Part shown: piece by piece, positions 55,879 to 64,000 of the stretch
Layout: each line of letters begins with the position of its first letter
Numbering within the stretch: position 1 is the first letter of the stretch
NCBI RefSeq assembly: GCF_000019725.1
Contig: NC_010505.1
Span: 1,178,001 to 1,242,000, forward strand
DNA length: 64,000 bases
Direction: 5' to 3'
DNA from: Methylobacterium radiotolerans JCM 2831
GTDB taxonomy: Bacteria > Pseudomonadota > Alphaproteobacteria > Rhizobiales > Beijerinckiaceae
Notes under the pieces: model-generated
Told to the model about the DNA's origin: nothing
Databases searched by the model: none
What the model saw: only the letters and a program-made list of their open reading frames with translations
Position numbers and translations under genes: made by a program

Positions 55879-56013
55879 TCAGCCGGCCGTGACGCGGCGG
55901 TAGCTCGCCGCGAAGGCCTCGGCGGCCTCGCGCGTCAGGTCCGTTACCACCAGTCCGGCGGTGTAGACGGTCCACCGTCCGTTCTGGTCTTCCGTGATGC
56001 AGATTTCGGCCAT
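55879..56013 (-). CDS. 44-residue hypothetical protein
   Basis: This very short frame (MAEICITEDQNGRWTVYTAGLVVTDLTREAAEAFAASYRRVTAG) looks like a complete small alpha/beta domain. A strong GGAGG stands just upstream of the ATG, and codon use is like the neighbours. No family is recognised. Confidence 0.6.
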   Translation of the reverse strand: MAEICITEDQNGRWTVYTAGLVVTDLTREAAEAFAASYRRVTAG

Positions 56014-56087
56014 CGGGCGCCTCCACTCCACTCCACGCCACACCAAAGCCGAGCGAACCTGACGAGTTCCTGAACCGCGCCGGGCGA

Positions 56088-56369
56088 TCAGGCCTCCGGC
56101 GCGCCGTCCTCCCGAGCAACGTCCTCCCGGAGGATGCGGACGGGCCGGAAGGCGCGCGCGGACACCGCGGCCTCGACCCAGGCGCGGGCCGCCGCGGCCG
56201 CGGGGTGATCGGCGAAGGCGGCGGGGCGCGGCGGCCATTCCGACCCGGACTGGACGACGTAGCCGCGGGTGCCCGCGGCGCAGGGACCGACGTAGCCGAA
56301 GACCTTTCCGGTCCCGTCGACGAGGTCGGTGCAGTGGACCGGCCCCTCGGTCCAGCGGAGATCAGGCAT
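56088..56369 (-). CDS. Hypothetical protein
   Basis: The 93-residue protein has a beta-rich N-terminal half (DLRWTEGPVHCTDLVDGTGKVFGYVGPCAAGTRGYVVQSG) and an Ala-rich helix with AARAWVEAAV. It resembles small proteins found in Methylobacterium next to other short genes, but I recognise no domain. The start may be the ATG at 56369 or a GTG at 56375. It is in the same direction as the 44-residue gene. Confidence 0.6.
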   Translation of the reverse strand: MPDLRWTEGPVHCTDLVDGTGKVFGYVGPCAAGTRGYVVQSGSEWPPRPAAFADHPAAAAARAWVEAAVSARAFRPVRILREDVAREDGAPEA

Positions 56370-56517
56370 CCTCACGCCCCATGGTCTCGCCCCGTAAGCG
56401 GTCCGGGGCCGCGCACCGCGCGGGCCGAGGCGAGTCGACGCCGGCGCGGACCGCCCCTATACGCGCCCGGCGGCCGGATCGTCATCGGCGCCCTCCGAGC
56501 CCGCAGAGGGATCCGGC

Positions 56518-57849
<1,332 letters not shown>

Positions 57850-57976
57850 CGGTGGCTGTGACGGCGGCCGCGCCGAGGCCGCGACAGCGGCGCGACGCGC
57901 GGCCAGAAACGCGGCACAGAACGCGGCGAGAAGCGCGACACGACCCGCGATCATCCGGACGACGAGGGAAGACGCC

Positions 57977-58594
57977 ATGGACGAGACCGGCCACGAGAAC
58001 CGGCCACCCGCGCCCAGCGACGCGGCAGCGCTCGCGGAGCGGCACGCCCGCTACCCCGACGCGCAGATCCGCACGATCCTGAACGGCACGCGCACGATCG
58101 CGCTGGTGGGCGCCTCGGCGAATCCGGCGCGCCCGAGCTGGATCGTCCTGAAATACCTGCTCGACCGGGGCTACGCCGTGACGCCGGTCAATCCCGGCCT
58201 CGCCGGCCAGGACCTGCTCGGGCGCCGGGTGGCCGCCTCCCTCGCCGAAGTCCAGGCCGGGCTGGGCGACCAGCCGCTCGACATGGTCGAGATCTTCCGC
58301 AACTCCGCCGCCGCCGGGCCGCTGGTCGACGAGGCGCTGGCGCTGACGCCGCCGCCGAAGATGATCTGGATGCAGCTCGGCGTGCGCGACGACGCGGCCG
58401 CCGCCCGGGCCGAGGCGCGCGGACTGACGGTGATCATGAACCGCTGCCCCAAGATCGAGTACGGCCGGCTCTCCGGCGAGATCGGCTGGACCGGCGTGAA
58501 CTCCCGGATCCTCAGCGCCCGGAAGCCGGTGCTGGCGGCCAGGGGCGTCCAGAAGCTGACCATCGCGGAGCGGGGCCGGCGCTCAGACGGCTAG
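57977..58594 (+). CDS. CoA-binding (YccU-like) protein
   Basis: The 205-residue protein has a Rossmann-type CoA-binding domain: RTIALVGASANPARPSWIVLKYLLDRGYAVTPVNPG. The second half has DMVEIFRNSAAAGPLVDEAL, KMIWMQLGVRDDAAAARAEARGLTVIMNRCPKIEYGRL. Members resemble the N-terminal part of succinyl-CoA synthetase; their function is not established. It is separated by 210 nt of regulatory-looking sequence from rplM. Confidence 0.88.
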   Translation: MDETGHENRPPAPSDAAALAERHARYPDAQIRTILNGTRTIALVGASANPARPSWIVLKYLLDRGYAVTPVNPGLAGQDLLGRRVAASLAEVQAGLGDQPLDMVEIFRNSAAAGPLVDEALALTPPPKMIWMQLGVRDDAAAARAEARGLTVIMNRCPKIEYGRLSGEIGWTGVNSRILSARKPVLAARGVQKLTIAERGRRSDG

Positions 58595-58663
58595 CGGTAC
58601 TCTGGTACCTCAACCGCCAACACGCTGAACAAAATAGCTTTTCCGGGATCTTGAACTTCCCTG

Positions 58664-58691
58664 TTGACCCAGCCTCCGGGGCCGTCTATGG
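58664..58691 (+). promoter_or_regulatory. Promoter of the rplM-rpsI operon
   Basis: TTGACC (58664-58669) and CTATGG (58686-58691) are 16 nt apart, the form of alphaproteobacterial housekeeping promoters for ribosomal genes. The leader from here to the rplM ATG would be about 105 nt. Confidence 0.55.
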
Positions 58692-58701
58692 ACCCGGCAC
58701 C

Positions 58702-58735
58702 GCCGCCGCGTGTGCCCCACGCGGCGGCTCGTTTT
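58702..58735 (+). promoter_or_regulatory. Terminator-like hairpin in the rplM leader (possible attenuator)
   Basis: GCCGCCGCGTG (58702-58712) and CACGCGGCGGC (58718-58728) form a perfect 11-bp stem with a 5-nt loop, followed by TCGTTTTTC. It lies between the promoter and the gene. A second stem follows at 58754-58777 (CGGATCCCGAC with GTCGGGGTCCG, one G-U). Both could control readthrough into rplM-rpsI. Confidence 0.6.
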
Positions 58736-58804
58736 TCGGCACCCCGATGTCCGCGGATCCCGACGCGTCGGGGTCCGGTCCGTCGGAACCCCTGGGATTT
58801 GGCT

Positions 58805-59266
58805 ATGAAGACCACCTCGCTGAAGCCCGCCGAGGTCGACAAGAAGTGGATCGTGATCGACGCGGAGGGCCTCGTCGTCGGCCGCCTCGCGTCGATCGTG
58901 GCGATGCGCCTGCGCGGCAAGCACAAGGCCGCCTACACGCCCCACGTCGATTGCGGCGACAACGTCATCGTCATCAACGCCGAGAAGGTGAAGTTCACCG
59001 GGCGTAAGTACAATCAGAAGAGCTATTTCTACCACACCGGCTATCCGGGCGGCATCAAGGAGCGGACTGCCAAGTTCATCCTCGAGGGCCGGTTCCCCGA
59101 GCGCGTGGTGGAGAAGGCCGTCGAGCGCATGCTGCCCCGCGGCCCGCTCTTCCGCCAGATCCTCGGCAATCTCCGCGTCTACAAGGGCACCGAGCACCCG
59201 CATGAGGCCCAGCAGCCGCAGGCGCTCGACGTCGGCGCCCTCAACCGCAAGAACGTGAGCGCTTGA
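58805..59266 (+). CDS. rplM: 50S ribosomal protein L13
   Basis: The 153-residue protein has the full L13 sequence pattern: [49 protein letters not shown], then HTGYPGGIK and [38 protein letters not shown]13 is an early 50S assembly protein. The next gene, rpsI, starts 2 nt after its stop, the conserved bacterial arrangement. The leader carries a strong hairpin. Confidence 0.98.
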
Positions 59267-59268
59267 TC

Positions 59269-59754
59269 ATGGCGACCCTGCAGTCCCTCGCCGACCTCAA
59301 CCGGTCGAACACCGGCGCGGTCGACCCCGCCAACGAGGCCCCCGTCCACGTCCAGAAGCTGGACGCGCAGGGCCGCGCCTACGCCACCGGCAAGCGCAAG
59401 GACGCGGTCGCCCGCGTCTGGATCAAGCCCGGCAACGGCACGGTCACGATCAACAAGCGCCCGGTGGAGACCTACTTCGCCCGCCCGGTGCTGCGCATGA
59501 TCCTGCGCCAGCCGCTGGAGATCGCCGGCCGCGTCGACCAGTACGACATCACCGTCACGGTGGCGGGCGGCGGCCTCTCCGGCCAGGCCGGCGCGGTGCG
59601 CCACGGCCTGTCGAAGGCCCTGACCTACTACGAGCCGGAGCTGCGCGCCCCGCTGAAGCGTGAGGGCTTCCTCACCCGCGACGCCCGCGTCGTCGAGCGC
59701 AAGAAGTACGGCCGCAAGAAGGCCCGCCGCAGCTTCCAGTTCTCCAAGCGTTAA
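59269..59754 (+). CDS. rpsI: 30S ribosomal protein S9
   Basis: The 161-residue protein has an alphaproteobacterial N-terminal extension of about 35 residues. The S9 core follows: [58 protein letters not shown], and the basic C-terminal tail [16 protein letters not shown] that reaches the ribosomal P-site. I use the ATG at 59269, not the in-frame TTG at 59263 that would overlap the rplM stop. Confidence 0.98.
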   Translation: MATLQSLADLNRSNTGAVDPANEAPVHVQKLDAQGRAYATGKRKDAVARVWIKPGNGTVTINKRPVETYFARPVLRMILRQPLEIAGRVDQYDITVTVAGGGLSGQAGAVRHGLSKALTYYEPELRAPLKREGFLTRDARVVERKKYGRKKARRSFQFSKR

Positions 59755-59783
59755 GACACCCGGTCACACCGGTGTCACGGAGA

Positions 59784-59820
59784 GGGCGGCTCCTGCGGGG
59801 GCCGCCCTTTCGCGTTTTCA
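59784..59820 (+). terminator. Intrinsic terminator of rplM-rpsI
   Basis: GGGCGGC (59784-59790) and GCCGCCC (59801-59807) form a GC-rich stem 30 nt after the rpsI stop, followed by TTTCGCGTTTTC. Confidence 0.75.
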
Positions 59821-59925
59821 GGCCGCGGCACGGCCGTTGACAGGCTGTCGCACCGCGCGCACCTGATCCCCGGCCGCGGCGCCCGACTCGGGCGGCGAGG
59901 CACATTCGAGAGAGCGAGACGAGCG

Positions 59926-60876
59926 ATGTCTGGCGCAGGCGCGACGAAGCCCACCGTGTTCATCGACGGCGAGGCCGGCACCACCGGTCTCGGCATCCGC
60001 GAGCGCCTGGAGCGCGACGGGCGGGTCGCCCTGCGCAGCATCGCGCCGGAGCACCGCAAGGATCCGGCGGCGAAGCGCGCCCTGCTCGCCGAGGTCGACC
60101 TCGTCGTGCTCTGCCTGCCGGACGAGGCCGCCAAGGAGACCGTGGCGCTGGCCGACAGCCTGCCCGGCGGCGGCCCCCGCGTCCTCGACGCCAGCACCGC
60201 CCACCGGGTCGCGGAGGGCTGGACCTACGGCTTCCCGGAGCTGACCCGGGAGCAGGGGGCGGCGGTGGCGCGCGCCCGGCGGGTCGCCAATCCCGGCTGC
60301 TACCCGACCGGCGGCGTCGCGCTCCTGCGGCCGCTGGTGGAGGGCGGCCTGATCCCGGCCGACCACCCGATCAGCGTCAACGCGGTCAGCGGCTACAGCG
60401 GCGGCGGCAAGAGCATGATCGAGGCCTACGAGCAGGGCACGGCGCCGCCGTTCCAGCTCTACGGTCTCGGCTTCGCCCACAAGCACCTGCCGGAGCTGCA
60501 GCGCTACAGCGGGCTCACCCGGCGGCCGATCTTCGTGCCGTCGGTGGGCAACTTCCGGCAGGGCATGCTGGTGAGCGTGCCGCTCCACCTCGAGACCCTA
60601 CCGGGCCGGCCCAGCGCCTCCGACCTCGAGGCGGCCCTGCGCGACTGGTACGCCGGGCAGCCCCTGGTGCAGGTCGTGCCGGGCGCCGCCACCGGCGCGC
60701 ACCGTGAGAAGATCGAGCCGGAGGATCTCAACGACACCGACCGGCTGGAGCTGCGCGTGTTCGGCTCGGCCGAGCACGGGCAGGCGGTGCTGGTCGCGCG
60801 CCTCGACAATCTCGGCAAGGGCGCCTCCGGGGCGGCCGTGCAGAATCTGGGGCTGATGCTCGGGCTCGACGGCTAG
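59926..60876 (+). CDS. argC: N-acetyl-gamma-glutamyl-phosphate reductase, short type
   Basis: This 316-residue enzyme of arginine synthesis reduces N-acetylglutamyl phosphate with NADPH. It has the N-terminal [20 protein letters not shown], which is typical of the type 2 (short) ArgC, the catalytic cysteine in [10 protein letters not shown], and the segment [21 protein letters not shown]. The order rplM-rpsI-argC is common in Hyphomicrobiales. Confidence 0.95.
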   Translation: MSGAGATKPTVFIDGEAGTTGLGIRERLERDGRVALRSIAPEHRKDPAAKRALLAEVDLVVLCLPDEAAKETVALADSLPGGGPRVLDASTAHRVAEGWTYGFPELTREQGAAVARARRVANPGCYPTGGVALLRPLVEGGLIPADHPISVNAVSGYSGGGKSMIEAYEQGTAPPFQLYGLGFAHKHLPELQRYSGLTRRPIFVPSVGNFRQGMLVSVPLHLETLPGRPSASDLEAALRDWYAGQPLVQVVPGAATGAHREKIEPEDLNDTDRLELRVFGSAEHGQAVLVARLDNLGKGASGAAVQNLGLMLGLDG

Positions 60877-60994
60877 CCCACGGGCGCCGGCGCCCGCCCG
60901 CGCACGCCCGGGTGACGGGACCCGGGCGCCCGCCTCGACAGAGTGTGGGTCGGGGCACGGGCCCCGGACCGCTCCCTTCGCACCGCGAGACGCG

Positions 60995-62338
60995 ATGAAC
61001 GGCGACCTGATCGATGCGGCGTTCGGCCGGCCCTGGCACCGCGCGGACGCCGCGGCCGGCGCGACCGATCACCCGGCCGGCGCACCGGGCTTCCAGGTCG
61101 ATCTCGGCTTCCGCTGCCCGATCCGCCGCGTCGAGATCGCGGCCATCTCGGCTTCGCCGCCGCGCCTCGCCCTCTCCGACGACGGGCAGGCCTGGCGCGC
61201 GGCCGACCTCGACGCGGCCCGGAGCGGGCCCGCGACCCTGGTGCTCGCCACCGGGGAGGGCGCCTGGGCGCGCCACGTCCGCGTCACCCCGGACGGCCCC
61301 GCCGGAGGGGCGCCGCCGGAGGCGCGGGTGCTGTGCGACCGGGCGGATTTCGACCTCATCGCCCTGCGGCGCGTGCTCGACGTGCCCTTCGACATGGCCG
61401 ACGAGCGGCCCGGCGCGAACGTTTACGTCTCCTACCGCCTCGTCGGCGCCGAGCGGCCGCGGTCCCGCGCCCTGGTCGGGCTCGCGCTCTACGAGTGCGG
61501 CGCCTTCGGCAACTGCCTGATCCAGCTGCTGCTCGCCGTCGGCATCGCCCGCAACCTGAACTTGAAATACATCAAGCTCCCGGCCGCCGACCGGAGCGAG
61601 GTGATCGGCCTGACCGGCCCGCTGACCTGCGGCGGCCTCACCTTCATCCCCGGCTCGGAGCCGCTGCCGGAGGGGGGCGCCTTCCTGTCGGGGATGTATT
61701 TCGACCTCGGCATCCAGCAGCTCGCCGGCACCCTAGGCCCCGCCGAGACACGGGACATCGTGCGGACCTGCATCCGGCCGCTGTTCAACCGTCTGCCGAC
61801 GGAGATCCCCGCCAAGCCCGACGACGAGCTGCTGATCCACATCCGCTCAGGGGACATCTTCAGCACCTGGGTGGCGCCGACCTACCCGCAGCCGCCGCTC
61901 GCCTTCTACCAGATGGTGATCCGGCGGCTCCTGGCGGAGGGCCGCATCACCCGGATCAAGATGGTGTTCGAGAACCGGCTGAACCCGGTGATCCCGGTGC
62001 TGGAAGCCTGGATCGCCGAGATCGGCGTGCCGCTGACGACCCAGAGCGGCACCCTCATCGACGACGTCGCGGCGCTGATGAACGGGCGCTACCTCGTCTT
62101 CGGGCTCGGCACGTTCGGGCCGGGGGTCTGCCAGCTCTCCGAGCACGTCGAGCAGGTCTTCTACTTCGCCTCCGGCTGGCCGCAGCATTTCAAGAGCATC
62201 CCGACCATCGGGCGGGTCGTGGAGGTGCTGGACGTCGCCGGCGGCTACACGAAGGTCGGCGAGTGGGACAACTCGCCCGAGCGCCGCGCGCTGATGCTCG
62301 AGTATCCGGCCGAGAAGCTCGCGTTCGACGACGCCTGA
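60995..62338 (+). CDS. Glycan-modifying protein: discoidin-like N-terminus and fucosyltransferase-like C-terminus
   Basis: The first 115 of 447 residues (GFQVDLGFRCPIRRVEIAAISASPPRLALSDDGQAWRAADL...WARHVRVTP) look like a discoidin/F5-8C beta sandwich. The rest carries LALYECGAFGNCLIQLLLAVGIARNLNLKYIKLP and LLIHIRSGDIFSTWVAPTYPQPPLAFYQMVI. H-x-R-x-GD is the GDP-fucose-binding motif of alpha-1,2/1,6-fucosyltransferases. I infer a glycosyltransferase; donor and acceptor are unknown. The next gene carries a discoidin-like domain at its C-terminus. Confidence 0.7.
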   Translation: MNGDLIDAAFGRPWHRADAAAGATDHPAGAPGFQVDLGFRCPIRRVEIAAISASPPRLALSDDGQAWRAADLDAARSGPATLVLATGEGAWARHVRVTPDGPAGGAPPEARVLCDRADFDLIALRRVLDVPFDMADERPGANVYVSYRLVGAERPRSRALVGLALYECGAFGNCLIQLLLAVGIARNLNLKYIKLPAADRSEVIGLTGPLTCGGLTFIPGSEPLPEGGAFLSGMYFDLGIQQLAGTLGPAETRDIVRTCIRPLFNRLPTEIPAKPDDELLIHIRSGDIFSTWVAPTYPQPPLAFYQMVIRRLLAEGRITRIKMVFENRLNPVIPVLEAWIAEIGVPLTTQSGTLIDDVAALMNGRYLVFGLGTFGPGVCQLSEHVEQVFYFASGWPQHFKSIPTIGRVVEVLDVAGGYTKVGEWDNSPERRALMLEYPAEKLAFDDA

Positions 62339-62417
62339 GCCCGCCCCCCGCCGCGGCCGCCTTGCCGAAGCCGGCAAAACCGGTGACAAGCCCTCGAGCC
62401 ACCGCCGGAGGACAGAC

Positions 62418-63662
62418 TTGGCCAGCGCTGACCCATCCCCGGAAGCCCTGCGCGTCAACGCCTTCGACATGCACCGGGCCGAGGTGCTGATGCGGCTGCG
62501 GCGCCGGCTCCGGCCGCGCCACACCACCCTGGTCAGCTTCGCCGCCAAGTACCACTACGTCGAGAGCCAGCGCCGGCTGGTGGCCTCGGCCGCCGCCACG
62601 GGCGATTTCGACACGATCGAGAGCTGGTCCCCCGACCGGCTGCGCGAGACAACGTTCTACCGGGAGCACCGGGAGATCCTCGACCGGTCCCGGGGTGCCG
62701 GCAATTGGGCCTGGAAGCCCTACGTCATCGCCGAGGCGCTGGAGAAGCGCCGCGACGGCGACTTCATCGTCTTCAGCGACACCGGCATGCAGGCGGTCGG
62801 CGACGACCCGCTGCCGCCGGTAGCGCCGCTGCTCACCTGGCTCGACGGCTCGGAGCGCCGGGTCGCGGTGGGCGTGCTGCACGGCAAGCCGCAGCGGGCC
62901 TGGACCAAGCGCGACTGCTTCGTGCTGATGGAGTGCGACGCGGCGCGCTACTGGGACGCCGACCAGATCCAGGCCTCCTGGATCGCCTTCATGGTGAGCC
63001 CCGCCACCCGCCGGCTCGTGGCCGAGTGGCTGCGCTACGCGGGCGATCCGCGGGTCGTCACCGACATCCCGAACCAGATGGGCCTGCCGGATCTCGAGGG
63101 CTTCATCGACCACCGCTTCGACCAGAGCATCCTGTCGAACCTGATCTACAAGCTCGAGCTGGAGATCCCGCCCCTGCGCCAGCCGTCCAAGCAGATCCGG
63201 ACGCTGATCGACGAGCTGGAGATGGACACGCTGGTCGCGACGCGCCCCTCCGAGAACATCGCGCTGGGCAAGACCTGGGCGGCGAGCTCCGCCTCGCCCT
63301 GGTCGGGCACCAGCGGCACCTACGGCGAGCGCACCACCGGCGACCCGTCCTTCTTCTTCCACACCGGGCTCGACCGGAACCCCTGGTTCGTCCTCGACCT
63401 CGGCGCGGTCGAGCGGGTCTCGGAGATCCGGATCTACAACCGCTGGGGGCAGCTCAGCGAGCGGGCGCAGCTGATGCGGGTCTGGCTGGGCGAGACCGAG
63501 GGCGACTACCGCCTCGTCTTCGACGCCGTGGACGCCCACTGCCATCCCGGCCTGCCCCTCCACCTGCGGTTCGACAACGCGCGGTTCCGCTACCTCAAGA
63601 TCGATCTCGACGAGGAGCAGCACCTGCACCTCGACGGGATCGAGGTCTTCGCGGCGCGCTGA
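62418..63662 (+). CDS. Glycosyltransferase-like protein with C-terminal discoidin (F5/8C) domain
   Basis: The 414-residue protein starts at TTG 62418 with GGAGG about 6 nt upstream. Residues 35-275 (LVSFAAKYHYVESQRRLVASAAATGDFDTIESW, NWAWKPYVIAEAL, GDFIVFSDTGMQAVGD) resemble GT-A glycosyltransferases, with SDTG in the place of DxD. From about residue 275, NIALGKTWAASSASPWSGTSGTYGERTTGD, NPWFVLDLGAVERVSEIRIYNRW and FRYLKIDLDEEQHLHLDGIEVFA form a complete discoidin domain of the carbohydrate-binding type. The acceptor is unknown. Confidence 0.75.
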   Translation: MASADPSPEALRVNAFDMHRAEVLMRLRRRLRPRHTTLVSFAAKYHYVESQRRLVASAAATGDFDTIESWSPDRLRETTFYREHREILDRSRGAGNWAWKPYVIAEALEKRRDGDFIVFSDTGMQAVGDDPLPPVAPLLTWLDGSERRVAVGVLHGKPQRAWTKRDCFVLMECDAARYWDADQIQASWIAFMVSPATRRLVAEWLRYAGDPRVVTDIPNQMGLPDLEGFIDHRFDQSILSNLIYKLELEIPPLRQPSKQIRTLIDELEMDTLVATRPSENIALGKTWAASSASPWSGTSGTYGERTTGDPSFFFHTGLDRNPWFVLDLGAVERVSEIRIYNRWGQLSERAQLMRVWLGETEGDYRLVFDAVDAHCHPGLPLHLRFDNARFRYLKIDLDEEQHLHLDGIEVFAAR

Positions 63663-63684
63663 CGCCGCCCCGGATCGCGACGGC

Positions 63685-64000
63685 ATGAGCACGCCGATGC
63701 AGGACAAGCCGCTGTTCCCGCTCGGGCCGATCCTGTTCTTCGGCGATTCGGTCACGGCGGAGCTGGTGGCCGGGACACCGCCGCTCTTCTCCGGACCCCA
63801 GACGGTCGCGCGCGGGATCGCCGGGCAGTCGACCCGGGACATGGGACGCCGGCTCCGCTCCGACATCGCCCTCTACGGAGCCCGCGGCCTGCACCTCATC
63901 GGCGGCCGCGACGACATCCTCAGCGGCAAGGCCGCGCCGTCGCTGGACAGCATCGTGGCCGACTTCGTCGCCATGCTGCAGGACGCGCGCGACCTCTACG
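63685..64000 (+). CDS. SGNH/GDSL-type hydrolase (N-terminal part, cut by right edge)
   Basis: The frame is open from ATG 63685 to the window end (105 codons). It shows block I LFFGDSVTAEL (GDS nucleophile), block II GIAGQSTRDMGRRL and a block III-like LIGGRDDIL, where the usual GxND is G-G-R-D-D. Such esterases often deacetylate glycans or lipids. It follows the glycosyltransferase-discoidin gene by 22 nt and could act on the same glycan. Nothing can be said about its C-terminal Asp-x-x-His. Confidence 0.75.
   Translation, partial: MSTPMQDKPLFPLGPILFFGDSVTAELVAGTPPLFSGPQTVARGIAGQSTRDMGRRLRSDIALYGARGLHLIGGRDDILSGKAAPSLDSIVADFVAMLQDARDLY

Overview
The window is GC-rich chromosomal DNA of an alphaproteobacterium. 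It looks like Methylobacterium/Methylorubrum (Hyphomicrobiales), judging from extreme GC codon use, the rplM-rpsI-argC order, an MmcB-type protein, a DUF29 protein, a BolA/monothiol-glutaredoxin pair beside purL, and a palindromic intergenic repeat with the core CTCATCCTGAGG. Genus assignment is inference; no rRNA is present.

Left core (1-35.5 kb). An alpha-2-macroglobulin-like protein (open at the left edge), an MscS channel, rlmN and a small methyltransferase are followed by a leftward purL-bolA-DUF29-grxD group, recQ, and a vapBC toxin-antitoxin pair with a perfect inverted-repeat operator. From 13.2 to 20.6 kb lies a complete four-carbon acid-sugar (D-erythronate/L-threonate) pathway: denD, otnK, otnI, ltnD and an MFS importer on one strand, and a LacI regulator plus otnC on the other. 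A 16-bp perfect palindrome lies in the divergent promoter region. Next come glyS, a small secreted protein and glyQ, then a GNAT protein, a CPA1 antiporter, mmcB, a BtuF-like protein, a DedA protein, pdxY, phzF-like, NUDIX, a sulfonate/taurine-type binding protein, glgX and tRNA-Ser(GGA).

Accessory island (about 35.5-54.0 kb). It begins at the 3' end of tRNA-Ser and ends at a 23-nt copy of that tRNA end (21/23 identical) at 53953-53975, so I read it as an old tRNA-integrated island of about 18.5 kb. It carries an orphan type VI secretion cargo cluster: hcp with a -24/-12 (sigma-54) promoter and upstream palindromes, vgrG, a VgrG-linked toxin resembling the Ntox44 family with a membrane-anchored candidate immunity protein, PAAR, a displaced VgrG tail, a DUF2169 protein, and a PAAR-like protein fused to a NucA/NucB-type DNase. 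The DNase gene is followed by a ComJ (Nin)-like inhibitor. GC content drops abruptly inside vgrG and inside the DNase effector gene, which marks swapped toxin modules. No T6SS structural genes are present. The rest of the island is debris (Rhs repeats, a broken SDR gene, an IS3 remnant) plus two AT-rich genes, a methyltransferase and a glycosyltransferase.

Right core (54.0-64 kb). A class I cytochrome c, small secreted or hypothetical proteins, a UDP-sugar dehydrogenase, a CoA-binding protein, rplM-rpsI with a promoter-proximal terminator-like hairpin, and argC are followed by two glycosyltransferase-like genes that each seem to carry a discoidin-like module, at opposite ends. A GDSL/SGNH hydrolase gene is cut by the right edge.
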